Notes: generated by a model not told the origin, from the letters alone. Shown: positions 1 to 7,836, numbered from the stretch's first letter. The stretch: 25,093 bases of DNA from JBDSSS01 sp038224055 (GCA_038224055.1 JBBRGO010000013.1:1-25093); one strand, 5' to 3'. Translations and numbers: made by a program.

Positions 1-1172
1 CGATGTCCTACGGCCCCACCTTCAAGCGCAGCCGCCAGGTGTCCGCCGGCATCGTCAAGGGCGTCCACTTCCTGATGAAGAAGAACAAGATCGAGGAGAT
101 CGACGGCTGGGGGACCCTCACCGGGGCCACGTCGATGGACATCGCCCTCAACGGCGGCGAGCAGCGCTCGATCACCTTCGACAACCTCATCATCGCCACC
201 GGCGCCGTCACGCGGATGATCCCCGGCGTCGCGCTGAGCGAGAACGTCGTGACCTACGAGGAGCAGATCCTCGACGAGTCCCTTCCCGGGTCGATCATCA
301 TCGCCGGGTCCGGCGCCATCGGTGTCGAGTTCGCCTACGTGATGACGAACTTCGGCGTCGACGTGACGATCGTGGAGTTCCTCGACCGGATGGTGCCCAC
401 CGAGGACGCCGACGTGTCCAAGGAGCTGCTCAAGCACTACAAGAAGCTCGGCGTGAAGGTCATGCTCGGCACCAAGGTCGAGTCCGTCGAGGACACGGGC
501 AAGGGGGTCCGCGTCACGGTGAGCCCGGCCAAGGGCGGCGATGAGCAGGTCCTCGAAGCCGACCGGCTGCTCTCGGCGATCGGGTTCGCCCCCCGCACCG
601 AGGGGTACGGGCTCGACGCGGTCGGCGTGGAGCTGACCGACCGGGGTGCCATCGCCATCGACGCCTACTGCCGGACCAACGTCCCCAACGTCTACGCCAT
701 CGGCGACGTCACCGCGAAGCTGATGCTCGCCCACGTGGCCGAGGCGATGGGCATCGTCGCGGCAGAGACCCTCTCGGGGGCCGAGACGATGGCGATCGAC
801 TACACCTTCATCCCGCGCGCCACCTTCTGCCAACCCCAGATCGGCTCGATGGGGCTCTCGGAGGCGCAGGCCAAGGAGGCCGGCCACGAGGTGCGGACCG
901 CGACGTTCCCGTTCTCGGCCAACGGCAAGGCGATGGGTCTCGGCGATGCCGTCGGCTTCGTCAAGGTCATCGCGGACGCCGAGCACAACGAGATCCTCGG
1001 CGCAGCGATGATCGGGCCCGACGTCACCGAGCTGCTGCCCGTCCTCAACCTCGCCCAGACGTGGGACCTCACCGCCGACGAGGTCTCGCGCACCGTGTTT
1101 GCGCACCCGACGCTCGGCGAGGCCGTCAAGGAAGCCGTGCACGGCATCGCCGGCCACATGATCAACTTCTGA
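1..1172 (+). CDS. lpd: Dihydrolipoamide dehydrogenase (E3), 5'-truncated by the window edge
   Basis: FAD/NAD-dependent pyridine nucleotide-disulfide oxidoreductase that reoxidises the lipoyl groups of the pyruvate and 2-oxoglutarate dehydrogenase complexes in the cytosol. The frame is open at base 1, and about 390 residues are visible of the roughly 460 usual for the family. The N-terminal FAD loop and redox-active Cys pair therefore lie outside the window. Visible parts are the NAD-binding glycine motif GSGAIG followed by VEFAYVM, the second FAD motif YAIGDVT, and the C-terminal dimerisation domain with the active-site segment FAHPTLGEAVKEA, which carries the His-Glu pair typical of E3. The first visible ATG (base 3) is internal to the family alignment and is not the start. 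The next gene begins three bases after the stop. Confidence 0.93.
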   Translation, partial: MSYGPTFKRSRQVSAGIVKGVHFLMKKNKIEEIDGWGTLTGATSMDIALNGGEQRSITFDNLIIATGAVTRMIPGVALSENVVTYEEQILDESLPGSIIIAGSGAIGVEFAYVMTNFGVDVTIVEFLDRMVPTEDADVSKELLKHYKKLGVKVMLGTKVESVEDTGKGVRVTVSPAKGGDEQVLEADRLLSAIGFAPRTEGYGLDAVGVELTDRGAIAIDAYCRTNVPNVYAIGDVTAKLMLAHVAEAMGIVAAETLSGAETMAIDYTFIPRATFCQPQIGSMGLSEAQAKEAGHEVRTATFPFSANGKAMGLGDAVGFVKVIADAEHNEILGAAMIGPDVTELLPVLNLAQTWDLTADEVSRTVFAHPTLGEAVKEAVHGIAGHMINF

Positions 1173-1175
1173 CCC

Positions 1176-2033
1176 GTGCTGCGCCGGCGCCGTCTCCGAA
1201 GGGCGGCGCTCGCGCTGACACTGTGCTGCGCCGGGGGTCTCGGCACCGCCTGCACGGTGGGGACGCCGTCGGTCGATCGGGAGAGGACCCGGGTCCTGCC
1301 CCTCGTGGGGCTGACCGGGCCGGTCCCGTCCGACACCACGGCGGGTCCGGACGACCGGACCTCCCCGGGGACGACCGGAGGAGGGGCAGATCCGGCAGCG
1401 GCGCCGACGCCGGTGGGGCTCGCGTCGGGGATGACCCCCGTCCCCGGAGCCGTGACCTGCACCGTGACACGCGCCATGGACGCGGACGAGGTCCTGGTCC
1501 GGCCCGACCGGCTCTGGACCGATCTTCGCGAGAGCACCTTCGGGGCGACCGAGACGCGGTCCCGGCACCAACCGGGCTGCTCCGTGGCGCGCCCCGCGGC
1601 TCCCGACTGCACGGTGAGCTTCCCCTTCACGGTCCTGGACCAGCAGGCTGTCGTGCTCGCCTTCGACCTCGACCGCCTCGTCGCGGGTGACGCCCGCGCC
1701 ACCTTGTCGCGGGCGGTCTCGGCCCGAGCACCCCAGCGGATCGTCGGCTACAGCTCGTTCGTCCTGGCGCCGGGCGAGCCGGGCGCGGCGGCGCTGTCCT
1801 GGCTGCGCGCGGCCGTCGAGCGGTGCGTGGGCGGCCGACCCGGCCGGCTCGGCGGAGTGGCCGGCCTCGTCGGTGGCCTCGCCAGCCCGGACGCCGCCCC
1901 GGGGCGGGCCCGATCGCTCTTCGTGGCGGACGGTGACCGTGCCGTCTGGGTCGTCCTCGACGGCGGCTCCTGGTCGGCCGCAACCGAGAGACAGGCGGTC
2001 GAGGCGGCCGTGACCGCGCCGCTCTCCCGGTGA
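1176..2033 (+). CDS. Putative lipoprotein of unknown function
   Basis: A GTG-initiated frame of 285 codons, starting three bases after the lpd stop. The N-terminus has six arginines, a hydrophobic run (residues 10-25) and then GTAC, with Cys26 fitting a lipobox loosely (Gly at -3 where Leu is commoner). A lipid-anchored extracytoplasmic protein is the likely reading. Residues about 30-90 are low-complexity Pro/Gly/Thr/Asp-rich, as in actinobacterial linkers. The C-terminal two-thirds looks globular, with paired cysteines (roughly residues 95, 130, 142 and 211) that could form disulfides outside the cell. I recognise no family. No clear Shine-Dalgarno precedes the GTG, so it may be translated by coupling to lpd. 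Codon bias matches the neighbours and favours this strand over the antisense frames. Confidence 0.6.
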   Translation: MLRRRRLRRAALALTLCCAGGLGTACTVGTPSVDRERTRVLPLVGLTGPVPSDTTAGPDDRTSPGTTGGGADPAAAPTPVGLASGMTPVPGAVTCTVTRAMDADEVLVRPDRLWTDLRESTFGATETRSRHQPGCSVARPAAPDCTVSFPFTVLDQQAVVLAFDLDRLVAGDARATLSRAVSARAPQRIVGYSSFVLAPGEPGAAALSWLRAAVERCVGGRPGRLGGVAGLVGGLASPDAAPGRARSLFVADGDRAVWVVLDGGSWSAATERQAVEAAVTAPLSR

Positions 2034-2064
2034 CGGGGTAGCGACGGCGGGCCGGACATGCCGA

Positions 2065-2094
2065 ACGCCCCGCACCGAATGGGTGCCGGGGCGT
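2065..2094. terminator. Strong hairpin between the convergent lipoprotein and DUF6131-like genes
   Basis: The arm ACGCCCCGCACC (2065-2076) pairs with GGTGCCGGGGCGT (2082-2094) with one bulged base and a short loop. It lies between two gene 3' ends facing each other, so it can serve both. There is no U tract, which is common for actinobacterial terminators. Confidence 0.65.
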
Positions 2095-2118
2095 CCGGGT
2101 CGGGCAGGTGACTGCGGA

Positions 2119-2274
2119 TCAGTACCAGTGCTTGCGTCCGCCGATGGCGCGACCGGTCGCGCCGAGGACGGCCAGAACGGCGCCGACGACGAGCAGGATG
2201 ATGCCGATCGTGGTCAGGATGCTGATCTTGGCGAAGATGCCGATGAGCAGCAGGATGAGTCCGAGAACAATCAT
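2119..2274 (-). CDS. Small hydrophobic membrane protein, DUF6131-like
   Basis: A 51-residue protein, too short for usual length cut-offs. It begins MIVLGLILLLIGIFAKI and ends GRAIGGRKHWY. Two hydrophobic helices (about residues 2-18 and 22-43) are separated by a short turn, and the basic/aromatic tail should stay in the cytosol. The order of two Ile/Leu/Val/Gly helices followed by Gly-Arg-Ala-Ile/Val-Gly-Gly-Arg and an aromatic end matches the small actinobacterial family I know as DUF6131, whose function is unknown. The ATG has a good Shine-Dalgarno, AAAGGAG (2284-2290 on the complement), nine bases away. The gene faces the lipoprotein gene and is divergent from rpsO. The upstream promoter resembles stress-sigma promoters (see 2319-2344), so a role in envelope or general stress is a reasonable inference. 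Confidence 0.8.
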   Translation of the reverse strand: MIVLGLILLLIGIFAKISILTTIGIILLVVGAVLAVLGATGRAIGGRKHWY

Positions 2275-2318
2275 GTGTCGCGTCTCCTTTGTGTGGGGGG
2301 TCCCGAGTCGCCCAACCC

Positions 2319-2344
2319 TTACCCACGTCGCGCATCAGGGCAAC
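2319..2344 (-). promoter_or_regulatory. Candidate alternative-sigma (SigB/SigF-type) promoter of the DUF6131-like gene
   Basis: Read on the minus strand, GTTG (2341-2344), 16 bases, then GGGTAA (2319-2324). This resembles the actinobacterial general-stress consensus GTTT-N15-17-GGGTAT. Transcription would start about 35-40 bases before the ATG. Confidence 0.45.
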
Positions 2345-2377
2345 ACGACGCGCGGGTCGCGGGCTCGGGTTCGTGGA

Positions 2378-2407
2378 TTAGGGACGCCGAAGGGCCGCTG
2401 ATAGTGT
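2378..2407 (+). promoter_or_regulatory. Weak candidate rpsO promoter
   Basis: TAGTGT (2402-2407) fits a TANNNT -10 element. The -35 region at 18-base spacing (TTAGGG, 2378-2383) is poor. The resulting leader of about 90 bases holds a GCGC-CCAGG / CCTGG-GCGC inverted repeat (2442-2474) and a Shine-Dalgarno AGAAGGAG (2484-2491). Confidence 0.35.
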
Positions 2408-2502
2408 GGCGGGTGCCGTGTGATCGGCCGCGGATTCGATAGCGCCCAGGTGGACATGCCCTGGAGCACCGCGCAACGAGATGAGAAGGAGTCGGTTCAT
2501 CC

Positions 2503-2772
2503 ATGCCTTTGGAAGCTGACGTGAAGAAGCAGATCATGACCGAGTACGCCACGGTCGAGGGCGACACCGGCTCCCCGGAGGTCCAGATCGCGATGATGAC
2601 CCAGCGCATCAAGGACCTCACGGAGCACTCGCGTGCCCACAAGCACGACCACCACAGCCGTCGCGGCCTCCTGCTGCTCGTCGGTCGTCGCAAGCGCATG
2701 CTGCGCTACCTCGAGGCGACCGACATCGAGCGCTACCGTTCGCTGATCAAGCGACTCGGCCTGCGTCGATGA
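2503..2772 (+). CDS. rpsO: 30S ribosomal protein S15
   Basis: A primary 16S rRNA-binding protein of the small-subunit platform, needed early in 30S assembly. At 89 residues it has the normal family length. The hallmark segments are present: GDTGSPEVQIA near residues 21-31, the HKHDHHSRRGLL rRNA-binding stretch around residues 46-57, and the basic end RLGLRR. The ATG at 2503 follows AGAAGGAG with 11 bases spacing. Some bacteria autoregulate rpsO through its 5' leader; the leader here contains a hairpin (2442-2474) that could take part. It precedes pnp, the classic bacterial order, with a processed-looking hairpin between the two. Confidence 0.97.
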   Translation: MPLEADVKKQIMTEYATVEGDTGSPEVQIAMMTQRIKDLTEHSRAHKHDHHSRRGLLLLVGRRKRMLRYLEATDIERYRSLIKRLGLRR

Positions 2773-2777
2773 TCGTG

Positions 2778-2821
2778 TGACGAGAGGCGGTCACCGCAGA
2801 CGCGGGGGCCGCCTTTCGTCA
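2778..2821 (+). terminator. Long rpsO-pnp intercistronic hairpin
   Basis: TGACGAGAGGCGG (2778-2790) pairs with CCGCCTTTCGTCA (2809-2821) over 13 bp including one G-U, with an 18-base loop. It can act as an attenuating terminator or as an RNase-processing stem. In E. coli the equivalent intergenic stem upstream of pnp is an RNase III site used in pnp autoregulation; that role is inference here. Confidence 0.7.
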
Positions 2822-2921
2822 TAGGTGCCACCCACCGACCGAGGCGGGCGCCACCAGGAAGAAACCACGCACACAACGACGATGTGCGCGGGCACTTGAG
2901 AAAAAGAAAGCGAGGGCCCAC

Positions 2922-5165
2922 ATGGAGGGTCCAGACATCACTGTCACCGAAGCCGTCATCGACAACGGCAGCTTCGGCACCCGCACCATCCGCTTCGAGA
3001 CCGGACGCCTGGCCAAGCAGGCCGGCGGCGCCGTTGCGGCCTACCTCGACGACGACACGATGTTGTTGTCCACCACGTCCGCCGGCAAGCAGCCGAAGGA
3101 CCACTTCGACTTCTTCCCGCTGACGGTGGACGTCGAAGAGCGCATGTACGCCATCGGCAAGATCCCCGGGAGCTTCTTCCGCCGTGAGGGCCGCCCCTCG
3201 ACCGAGGCCATCCTCACCTGCCGGCTCATCGACCGCCCGCTGCGCCCGACCTTCAAGAAGGGTCTGCGCAACGAGGTCCAGGTCGTCATCTCGGTGTTCT
3301 CGCTCAACCCGGACCACCAGTACGACGTGCTCGCGATCAACGCGGCGTCCGCGTCGACGCAGATCTCGGGGCTGCCCTTCTCCGGCCCGATCGGTGGCGT
3401 GCGTGTTGCGCTCATCGACGGCCAGTGGGTCGCCTTCCCCAACTTCTCCGACGCCGAGCGCTCCGTCTTCGACATGGTCGTCGCCGGTCGCACCGTGAAG
3501 AACTCCGACGGCTCCGACGACGTCGCGATCATGATGGTCGAGGCCGAGTCGACCGAGGCCACGTGGGACCTCGTGACCCACCAGGGCAAGGGCGCGCCGA
3601 CCGAGGAGGTCGTCGCCGAGGGTCTCGAGGCGAGCAAGAAGTTCATCAAGGTCCTCTGCGACGCACAGTCCGAGCTCGCTGCGGCGGCCGCCAAGCCCGT
3701 CCAGGACTTCCCGATCTTCCTCGACTACCAGGACGACGTCATGGCCGCCGTCGAGGCTGCTGCCTCCGACGAGACCGCGTCGGCGCTGGCGATCGCCGGC
3801 AAGACCGAGCGCGAGGGCAAGCTCGACGAGATCAAGTCCTCCGTCAAGGAGCGCCTCGCGGGTGACTTCGAGGGACGTGAGAAGGAGGTCTCCGCTGCCT
3901 TCCGCTCGCTGCAGAAGAAGCTGGTCCGCCAGCGCATCCTGCGCGACGAGGTCCGCATCGACGGCCGTGGCCTCGCCGACATCCGCGCCCTCGGCGCCGA
4001 GGTCGAGGTCCTGCCGCGGGCCCACGGCTCAGCCATCTTCGAGCGCGGCGAGACCCAGATCATGGGTGTCACCACGCTCAACATGCTCAAGATGGAGCAG
4101 CAGCTCGACACCCTGAGCCCGGTGACGCGCAAGCGCTACATGCACAACTACAACTTCCCGCCCTACAGCACCGGTGAGACCGGCCGCGTCGGTTCGCCGA
4201 AGCGCCGGGAGATCGGTCACGGCGCCCTGGCCGAGCGTGCGCTCATGCCGGTCCTGCCGACCCGCGAGGAGTTCCCCTACGCGATCCGTCAGGTGTCCGA
4301 GGCGCTCAGCTCCAACGGCTCCACCTCGATGGGCTCGGTCTGCGCCTCAACCCTGTCGCTGCTCAACGCCGGTGTGCCGCTGCGCGCGCCGGTCGCGGGC
4401 ATCGCGATGGGTCTCGTGTCCGACGAGGTCGACGGCGAGACGCGGTATGCCGCTCTCACCGACATCCTCGGTGCGGAGGACGCCTTCGGTGACATGGACT
4501 TCAAGGTCGCCGGCACGAAGAACTTCGTCACGGCCATCCAGCTGGACACGAAGCTCGACGGCATCCCCGCCTCGGTCCTCGCAGGGGCCTTGACGCAGGC
4601 CCGCGACGCGCGCCTGCACATCCTCGACGTCATGGCCGAGGCCATCGACGTGCCCGACGAGATGAGCCCCTACGCGCCGCGGATCATCACGGTGAAGGTC
4701 CCCGTCGACAAGATCGGTGAGGTCATCGGCCCGAAGGGCAAGATGATCAACCAGATCCAGGACGACACCGGCGCCGACATCTCGATCGAGGACGACGGCA
4801 CCGTGTTCATCGGTGCGGTCGACGGTCCCTCGGCCGAGGCGGCTCGCGCGGCGATCAACGCCATCGCGAACCCGCAGATGCCCGAGGTCGGCGAGCGCTT
4901 CCTCGGAACCGTCGTCAAGACGACGACGTTCGGCGCGTTCGTCTCGCTGCTGCCCGGCAAGGACGGCCTGCTGCACATCTCCGAGGTGCGCAAGCTCGTC
5001 GGCGGCAAGCGGATCGACAACGTCGACGACGTCGTCAAGATCGGCCAGAAGATCCAGGTCGAGCTCAAGGAGATCGACCCGCGCGGCAAGCTCAGCCTGG
5101 CTGCGGTCATCGCCGACGGCGAGGGCGAGTCGGCGGACGAGGCGCCTGCGGACGCCACCGTCTGA
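2922..5165 (+). CDS. pnp: Polyribonucleotide nucleotidyltransferase (PNPase)
   Basis: Phosphorolytic 3'-5' exoribonuclease that degrades mRNA to nucleoside diphosphates. It is trimeric and cytosolic. The 747 residues carry the full architecture: RNase PH domain 1, helical linker, RNase PH domain 2, KH domain (about residues 590-650, with IGPKG as the GxxG loop) and S1 domain (about 656-730). Catalytic aspartates are seen in DILGAED (D514 and D520), corresponding to the E. coli D486/D492 pair, next to GDMDFKVAGT. The acidic tail (EGESADEAPADATV) is typical of actinobacterial forms. The start at 2922 gives MEGPDITVTEAVI and has only a weak purine-rich Shine-Dalgarno. Together with RNase J (rnj, 17.9 kb) it makes this neighbourhood rich in RNA-decay functions. 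Confidence 0.97.
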   Translation: MEGPDITVTEAVIDNGSFGTRTIRFETGRLAKQAGGAVAAYLDDDTMLLSTTSAGKQPKDHFDFFPLTVDVEERMYAIGKIPGSFFRREGRPSTEAILTCRLIDRPLRPTFKKGLRNEVQVVISVFSLNPDHQYDVLAINAASASTQISGLPFSGPIGGVRVALIDGQWVAFPNFSDAERSVFDMVVAGRTVKNSDGSDDVAIMMVEAESTEATWDLVTHQGKGAPTEEVVAEGLEASKKFIKVLCDAQSELAAAAAKPVQDFPIFLDYQDDVMAAVEAAASDETASALAIAGKTEREGKLDEIKSSVKERLAGDFEGREKEVSAAFRSLQKKLVRQRILRDEVRIDGRGLADIRALGAEVEVLPRAHGSAIFERGETQIMGVTTLNMLKMEQQLDTLSPVTRKRYMHNYNFPPYSTGETGRVGSPKRREIGHGALAERALMPVLPTREEFPYAIRQVSEALSSNGSTSMGSVCASTLSLLNAGVPLRAPVAGIAMGLVSDEVDGETRYAALTDILGAEDAFGDMDFKVAGTKNFVTAIQLDTKLDGIPASVLAGALTQARDARLHILDVMAEAIDVPDEMSPYAPRIITVKVPVDKIGEVIGPKGKMINQIQDDTGADISIEDDGTVFIGAVDGPSAEAARAAINAIANPQMPEVGERFLGTVVKTTTFGAFVSLLPGKDGLLHISEVRKLVGGKRIDNVDDVVKIGQKIQVELKEIDPRGKLSLAAVIADGEGESADEAPADATV

Positions 5166-5182
5166 TCTCAGGATCGCTCGGT

Positions 5183-5219
5183 GAGCGGCTCGTCATCCCA
5201 TCGGGATGGCGGGCCGCTC
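5183..5219. terminator. Two-part hairpin after pnp
   Basis: An outer stem GAGCGGC (5183-5189) / GCCGCTC (5213-5219) encloses an inner stem CATCCC (5194-5199) / GGGATG (5203-5208). It lies between the convergent pnp and the minus-strand secreted protein gene. No U tract follows. Confidence 0.6.
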
Positions 5220-5305
5220 CGTCGTCCGGGGTGATCCAGCAGGACCCGGGTGGCGCGAGGTGGACGACCGCGCGCGGCACCGGGTGAGGACCTTGTGGTC
5301 GGCCG

Positions 5306-6946
5306 TCAGAAGATCGCGTTGGCGATGTTCCAGCCCGTGCTGACGAGCACCCGTGGCCTCCAACCGCCGGCTGCGGTGCGCGGGTAGAGCCACAGCTGCC
5401 CCGAGCCGTCCCGGGCGAGCAGATCGCTCGTGCGGTCACCGTTGAGGTCGCCGGGGCTGAGGATCGCGGTCATCCCGTTCCAGCCCGTGCCCACCTGCAC
5501 GCGTGGGCCGAGCGTCCCGGTGCCGGAACCCGGCAGGAGCCACAGGATGCCGGTGGCACGCTCGCGGGCCAGCACGTCGGCGCGGCCGTCTCCGTTGAAG
5601 TCCCCGGGTCCGACGATCGTGCTGTACCGGTTCCAACCGGTGCCGATGGTCGAGCGCGGCAGCCATCTACCGGTGCCCGTGCCGGGGTAGAGGTAGAGCA
5701 CGCCGGTGGAGGCCGACCGGGCCACGAGGTCGGGCCGTCCGTCGCCGGTGAGGTCCCCGACGCCGATGATGGCGTTCATCCCGTTCCAGCCGGTGCCGAC
5801 CCTGACGCGGGGCAGCCGCCACCCGCCCGCTCCGTCGCCCTTGTACATCCACAGGTCTCCGGTCGAGGCCTGCCTCGCGAGCACGTCCTGGGCGCCGTCA
5901 CCGCTGAGGTCGCCCGGGGTCTCGAGGGCCGACATGCCGCCCCAGCCGGTGCCGATCTGGGCGCCGAGGGAGAGGCTTCCGGCCCCTGTTCCCCGGTAGA
6001 GCTTGAGCACGGCGGTCGAGGTCCAACGGGCGAGGACGTCGTTGTTCCAGTCGCCGCTGAAGTCGGCGGTGCTGTCAGAGAGCGACGAGGGCGGCATCGG
6101 GGGCGTCGTGAACGCGTACGGCTCGCAGGTCCGGTCGTAGTCGAGCGTCCTGGCGTCGTTCAGCCACTGCGACAGGTAGACCCGGCCGCCGGAGAAGCTC
6201 GGTTGGCTGCACTTGTCGAGGGCCTCGTTGGGGTAGTCGAGGATCCCGGAGGCCGCCCAGACCGGCACGCCGGGCAGGCGCCACGAGCCGACGATCTCCT
6301 GCCAGCCCGAGGTGTAGGAGTAGAGCCCGTACGAGTAGCCTGCGTCGCGCAACCCGCGCATCAGCCCCTCGACGACGTAGCGGTTCTCCGTGCGGCGCAG
6401 CGTGGTGCCCGACGGCCACGGCTGTGCCGGCCGAGGCTCCACGTCGATCCAGACCATCCGTGGCGCCCAGCCGGCCACGTCATGGATGGTCGCCGCGGCA
6501 TACGCCGCCTCGGCGTAGCCGACGTTCGACAGCTGCCCCGCCCGGGTGGACGACGACCACGGACCCCTCGTGCGGTATGCCGTCAGCTGGGAACTCGTCG
6601 GGAAGCCGGCCATCGTGTAGGCCTGGGTGGGCTTGCCGTGGTCCGCCGCCCACGTCGCCTGGCCTGCGACGCAGGGGTTCTCGGTGAAGGGCAGGCCGCG
6701 TGTGAGCCCGACCACGAGGAACTGCGTCGTTGTCGGCGGGAACGAGGCGGGGCACTGTGGCCAGGAGATGTCGTTGCCGGTCGTCACGGCTGCCTGGGCG
6801 CCCGGGGCCACGGCGAGACCAAGCGCCAGACCGATGGCCGCGAGGGGGATCAGGGCCAGACGGCGAAGCCGGCCCCGGACGTTGACGGTGTGCAGGCGAT
6901 CGGACAAGCGGACCACTTCCTCGTTCCCCTCCAGTGTGCTCCTCAT
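5306..6946 (-). CDS. Secreted TIM-barrel-like (GH25-like) protein with five FG-GAP/VCBS repeats
   Basis: A predicted exported protein of 546 residues from the ATG at 6946. Basic residues, a hydrophobic run (about 30-48) and APGAQA-A give a signal peptide cleaved near residue 52. Residues about 54-280 begin GNDISWPQCP and contain MVWIDVEPR (D168, E170) and YGLYSYTSGWQEIVGSW. This resembles lysozyme-type GH25 or GH25-like TIM barrels, with the Asp/Glu pair at the expected strand end; peptidoglycan hydrolysis is inference. From about residue 290 come five repeats of roughly 51 residues, each with an Asp-rich loop such as GDLTGDGRPD or GDFNGDGRAD, typical of calcium-binding FG-GAP/VCBS blades, so a beta-propeller-like or adhesion module is likely. 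The first repeat (SGDWNND) is the most degenerate. A GTG at 6916 with GGAGGG upstream is an alternative start. The gene is divergent from dapB. Confidence 0.75.
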   Translation of the reverse strand: MRSTLEGNEEVVRLSDRLHTVNVRGRLRRLALIPLAAIGLALGLAVAPGAQAAVTTGNDISWPQCPASFPPTTTQFLVVGLTRGLPFTENPCVAGQATWAADHGKPTQAYTMAGFPTSSQLTAYRTRGPWSSSTRAGQLSNVGYAEAAYAAATIHDVAGWAPRMVWIDVEPRPAQPWPSGTTLRRTENRYVVEGLMRGLRDAGYSYGLYSYTSGWQEIVGSWRLPGVPVWAASGILDYPNEALDKCSQPSFSGGRVYLSQWLNDARTLDYDRTCEPYAFTTPPMPPSSLSDSTADFSGDWNNDVLARWTSTAVLKLYRGTGAGSLSLGAQIGTGWGGMSALETPGDLSGDGAQDVLARQASTGDLWMYKGDGAGGWRLPRVRVGTGWNGMNAIIGVGDLTGDGRPDLVARSASTGVLYLYPGTGTGRWLPRSTIGTGWNRYSTIVGPGDFNGDGRADVLARERATGILWLLPGSGTGTLGPRVQVGTGWNGMTAILSPGDLNGDRTSDLLARDGSGQLWLYPRTAAGGWRPRVLVSTGWNIANAIF

Positions 6947-7003
6947 GGGGGCTCCCGGCGGCGTTCGTGTTGCAGCAGTCCGAATGCCGTGAGCCGGCGT
7001 CGG

Positions 7004-7015
7004 TAGGGTGGCGCC
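7004..7015 (+). promoter_or_regulatory. Leaderless dapB promoter (-10 element)
   Basis: TAGGGT (7004-7009) is followed by exactly six bases and then the GTG start at 7016. Transcription should start on the start codon itself. No Shine-Dalgarno and no clear -35 are present. Confidence 0.65.
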
Positions 7016-7822
7016 GTGAGCGAGAGCACCGGGGCGGACCACGTGGGCGCGAGCCAGCAGCGGGAGACGAAGGTCGCCGTCATCGGCGCGGGCGGACGGA
7101 TGGGGAGCGAGGCGGTGCGGGCCGTCGAGGCCGCGGACGGCCTCGTACTCGTCGGCGGTTTCGACGCCGGCGACGACCTCGGCGAGCTCGGCGGCGCCGA
7201 CGTCGCGATCGAGTTCACGGTCCCCGATGCCTCGCCCGGCAACGTGGCCCACTGCGTCGCACGCGGGGTCCACGTCGTCGTGGGGACGACAGGCTGGGAC
7301 GACGACCGCCTCACGGCGCTGGGGGAGGCGCTGGCCGAGGCGCCGCCGTCACGCAGGGGCAGCGGCGTCGGAGTGCTGATCGCCCCCAACTTCGCGATCG
7401 GGGCCCTGCTGATGATGTCCTTCGCCGCCAGGGCCGCACCGTTCTTCGAGTCGGTCGAGGTCATCGAGCTGCACCACCCCGCCAAGGTCGACGCCCCGTC
7501 CGGGACCGCCGCCCGGACCGCGGCGATGATCGGCGACGCCCGCACCGCGGCCGGCACGGCCGCGGTGCCCGACGCGACGACCCAGGACCCCGACGGCGCG
7601 CGCGGGGCCAAGGTCAACGGCATACCGGTGCACTCGGTGCGGCTGCGCGGGCTCACCGCGCACCAGGAGGTGCTGCTCGGCAACGCCGGTGAGATGCTGA
7701 CGCTGCGGCACGACTCCTTCGACCGGGGGTCGTTCATGTCCGGCGTCATCGCCGCGGTGCGAGCCGTGCCCGACCACCCCGGCGTGACCGTCGGTCTCGA
7801 GCACTACCTCGGCATCGACTGA
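7016..7822 (+). CDS. dapB: 4-hydroxy-tetrahydrodipicolinate reductase
   Basis: NAD(P)H-dependent reductase of the diaminopimelate/lysine pathway, forming tetrahydrodipicolinate. It is the step after DapA, whose gene lies at 16.9 kb. The protein is 268 residues with a nucleotide-binding glycine loop GAGGRMG (residues 24-30), a GTTGW segment for the second glycine loop, APNFAIG, and the family signature ELHHPAKVDAPSGTA (E151 onwards), with the catalytic His (H153/H154) and Lys157. NGIPVHSVRLRG and the final VGLEHYLGID are also characteristic. The start is GTG and apparently leaderless. An N-terminal extension of about 18 residues (Ser/Gly/Gln-rich) precedes the first strand. The Ile of NGIPVH uses the very rare ATA codon, inside a GTATGCC-family motif. 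Confidence 0.96.
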   Translation: MSESTGADHVGASQQRETKVAVIGAGGRMGSEAVRAVEAADGLVLVGGFDAGDDLGELGGADVAIEFTVPDASPGNVAHCVARGVHVVVGTTGWDDDRLTALGEALAEAPPSRRGSGVGVLIAPNFAIGALLMMSFAARAAPFFESVEVIELHHPAKVDAPSGTAARTAAMIGDARTAAGTAAVPDATTQDPDGARGAKVNGIPVHSVRLRGLTAHQEVLLGNAGEMLTLRHDSFDRGSFMSGVIAAVRAVPDHPGVTVGLEHYLGID

Positions 7823-7836
7823 CGACCGGCGGGGAC

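Noticed and set aside
800..1702. 300-codon antisense frame across lpd and the lipoprotein gene
   Set aside because: It crosses a certain gene (lpd) and its product is Ser/Arg/Thr-rich without domains.
2733..4025. 430-codon open frame antisense to pnp
   Set aside because: Shadow of PNPase codon bias; low-complexity product.
5430..6090. FG-GAP repeat DNA as a CRISPR or satellite array
   Set aside because: The repeats are in-frame, about 153 bp, diverged at DNA level and explained by protein blades.
6947..7273. N-terminal extension of the secreted FG-GAP protein into dapB
   Set aside because: It would place over 100 residues before the signal peptide and run antisense through dapB.
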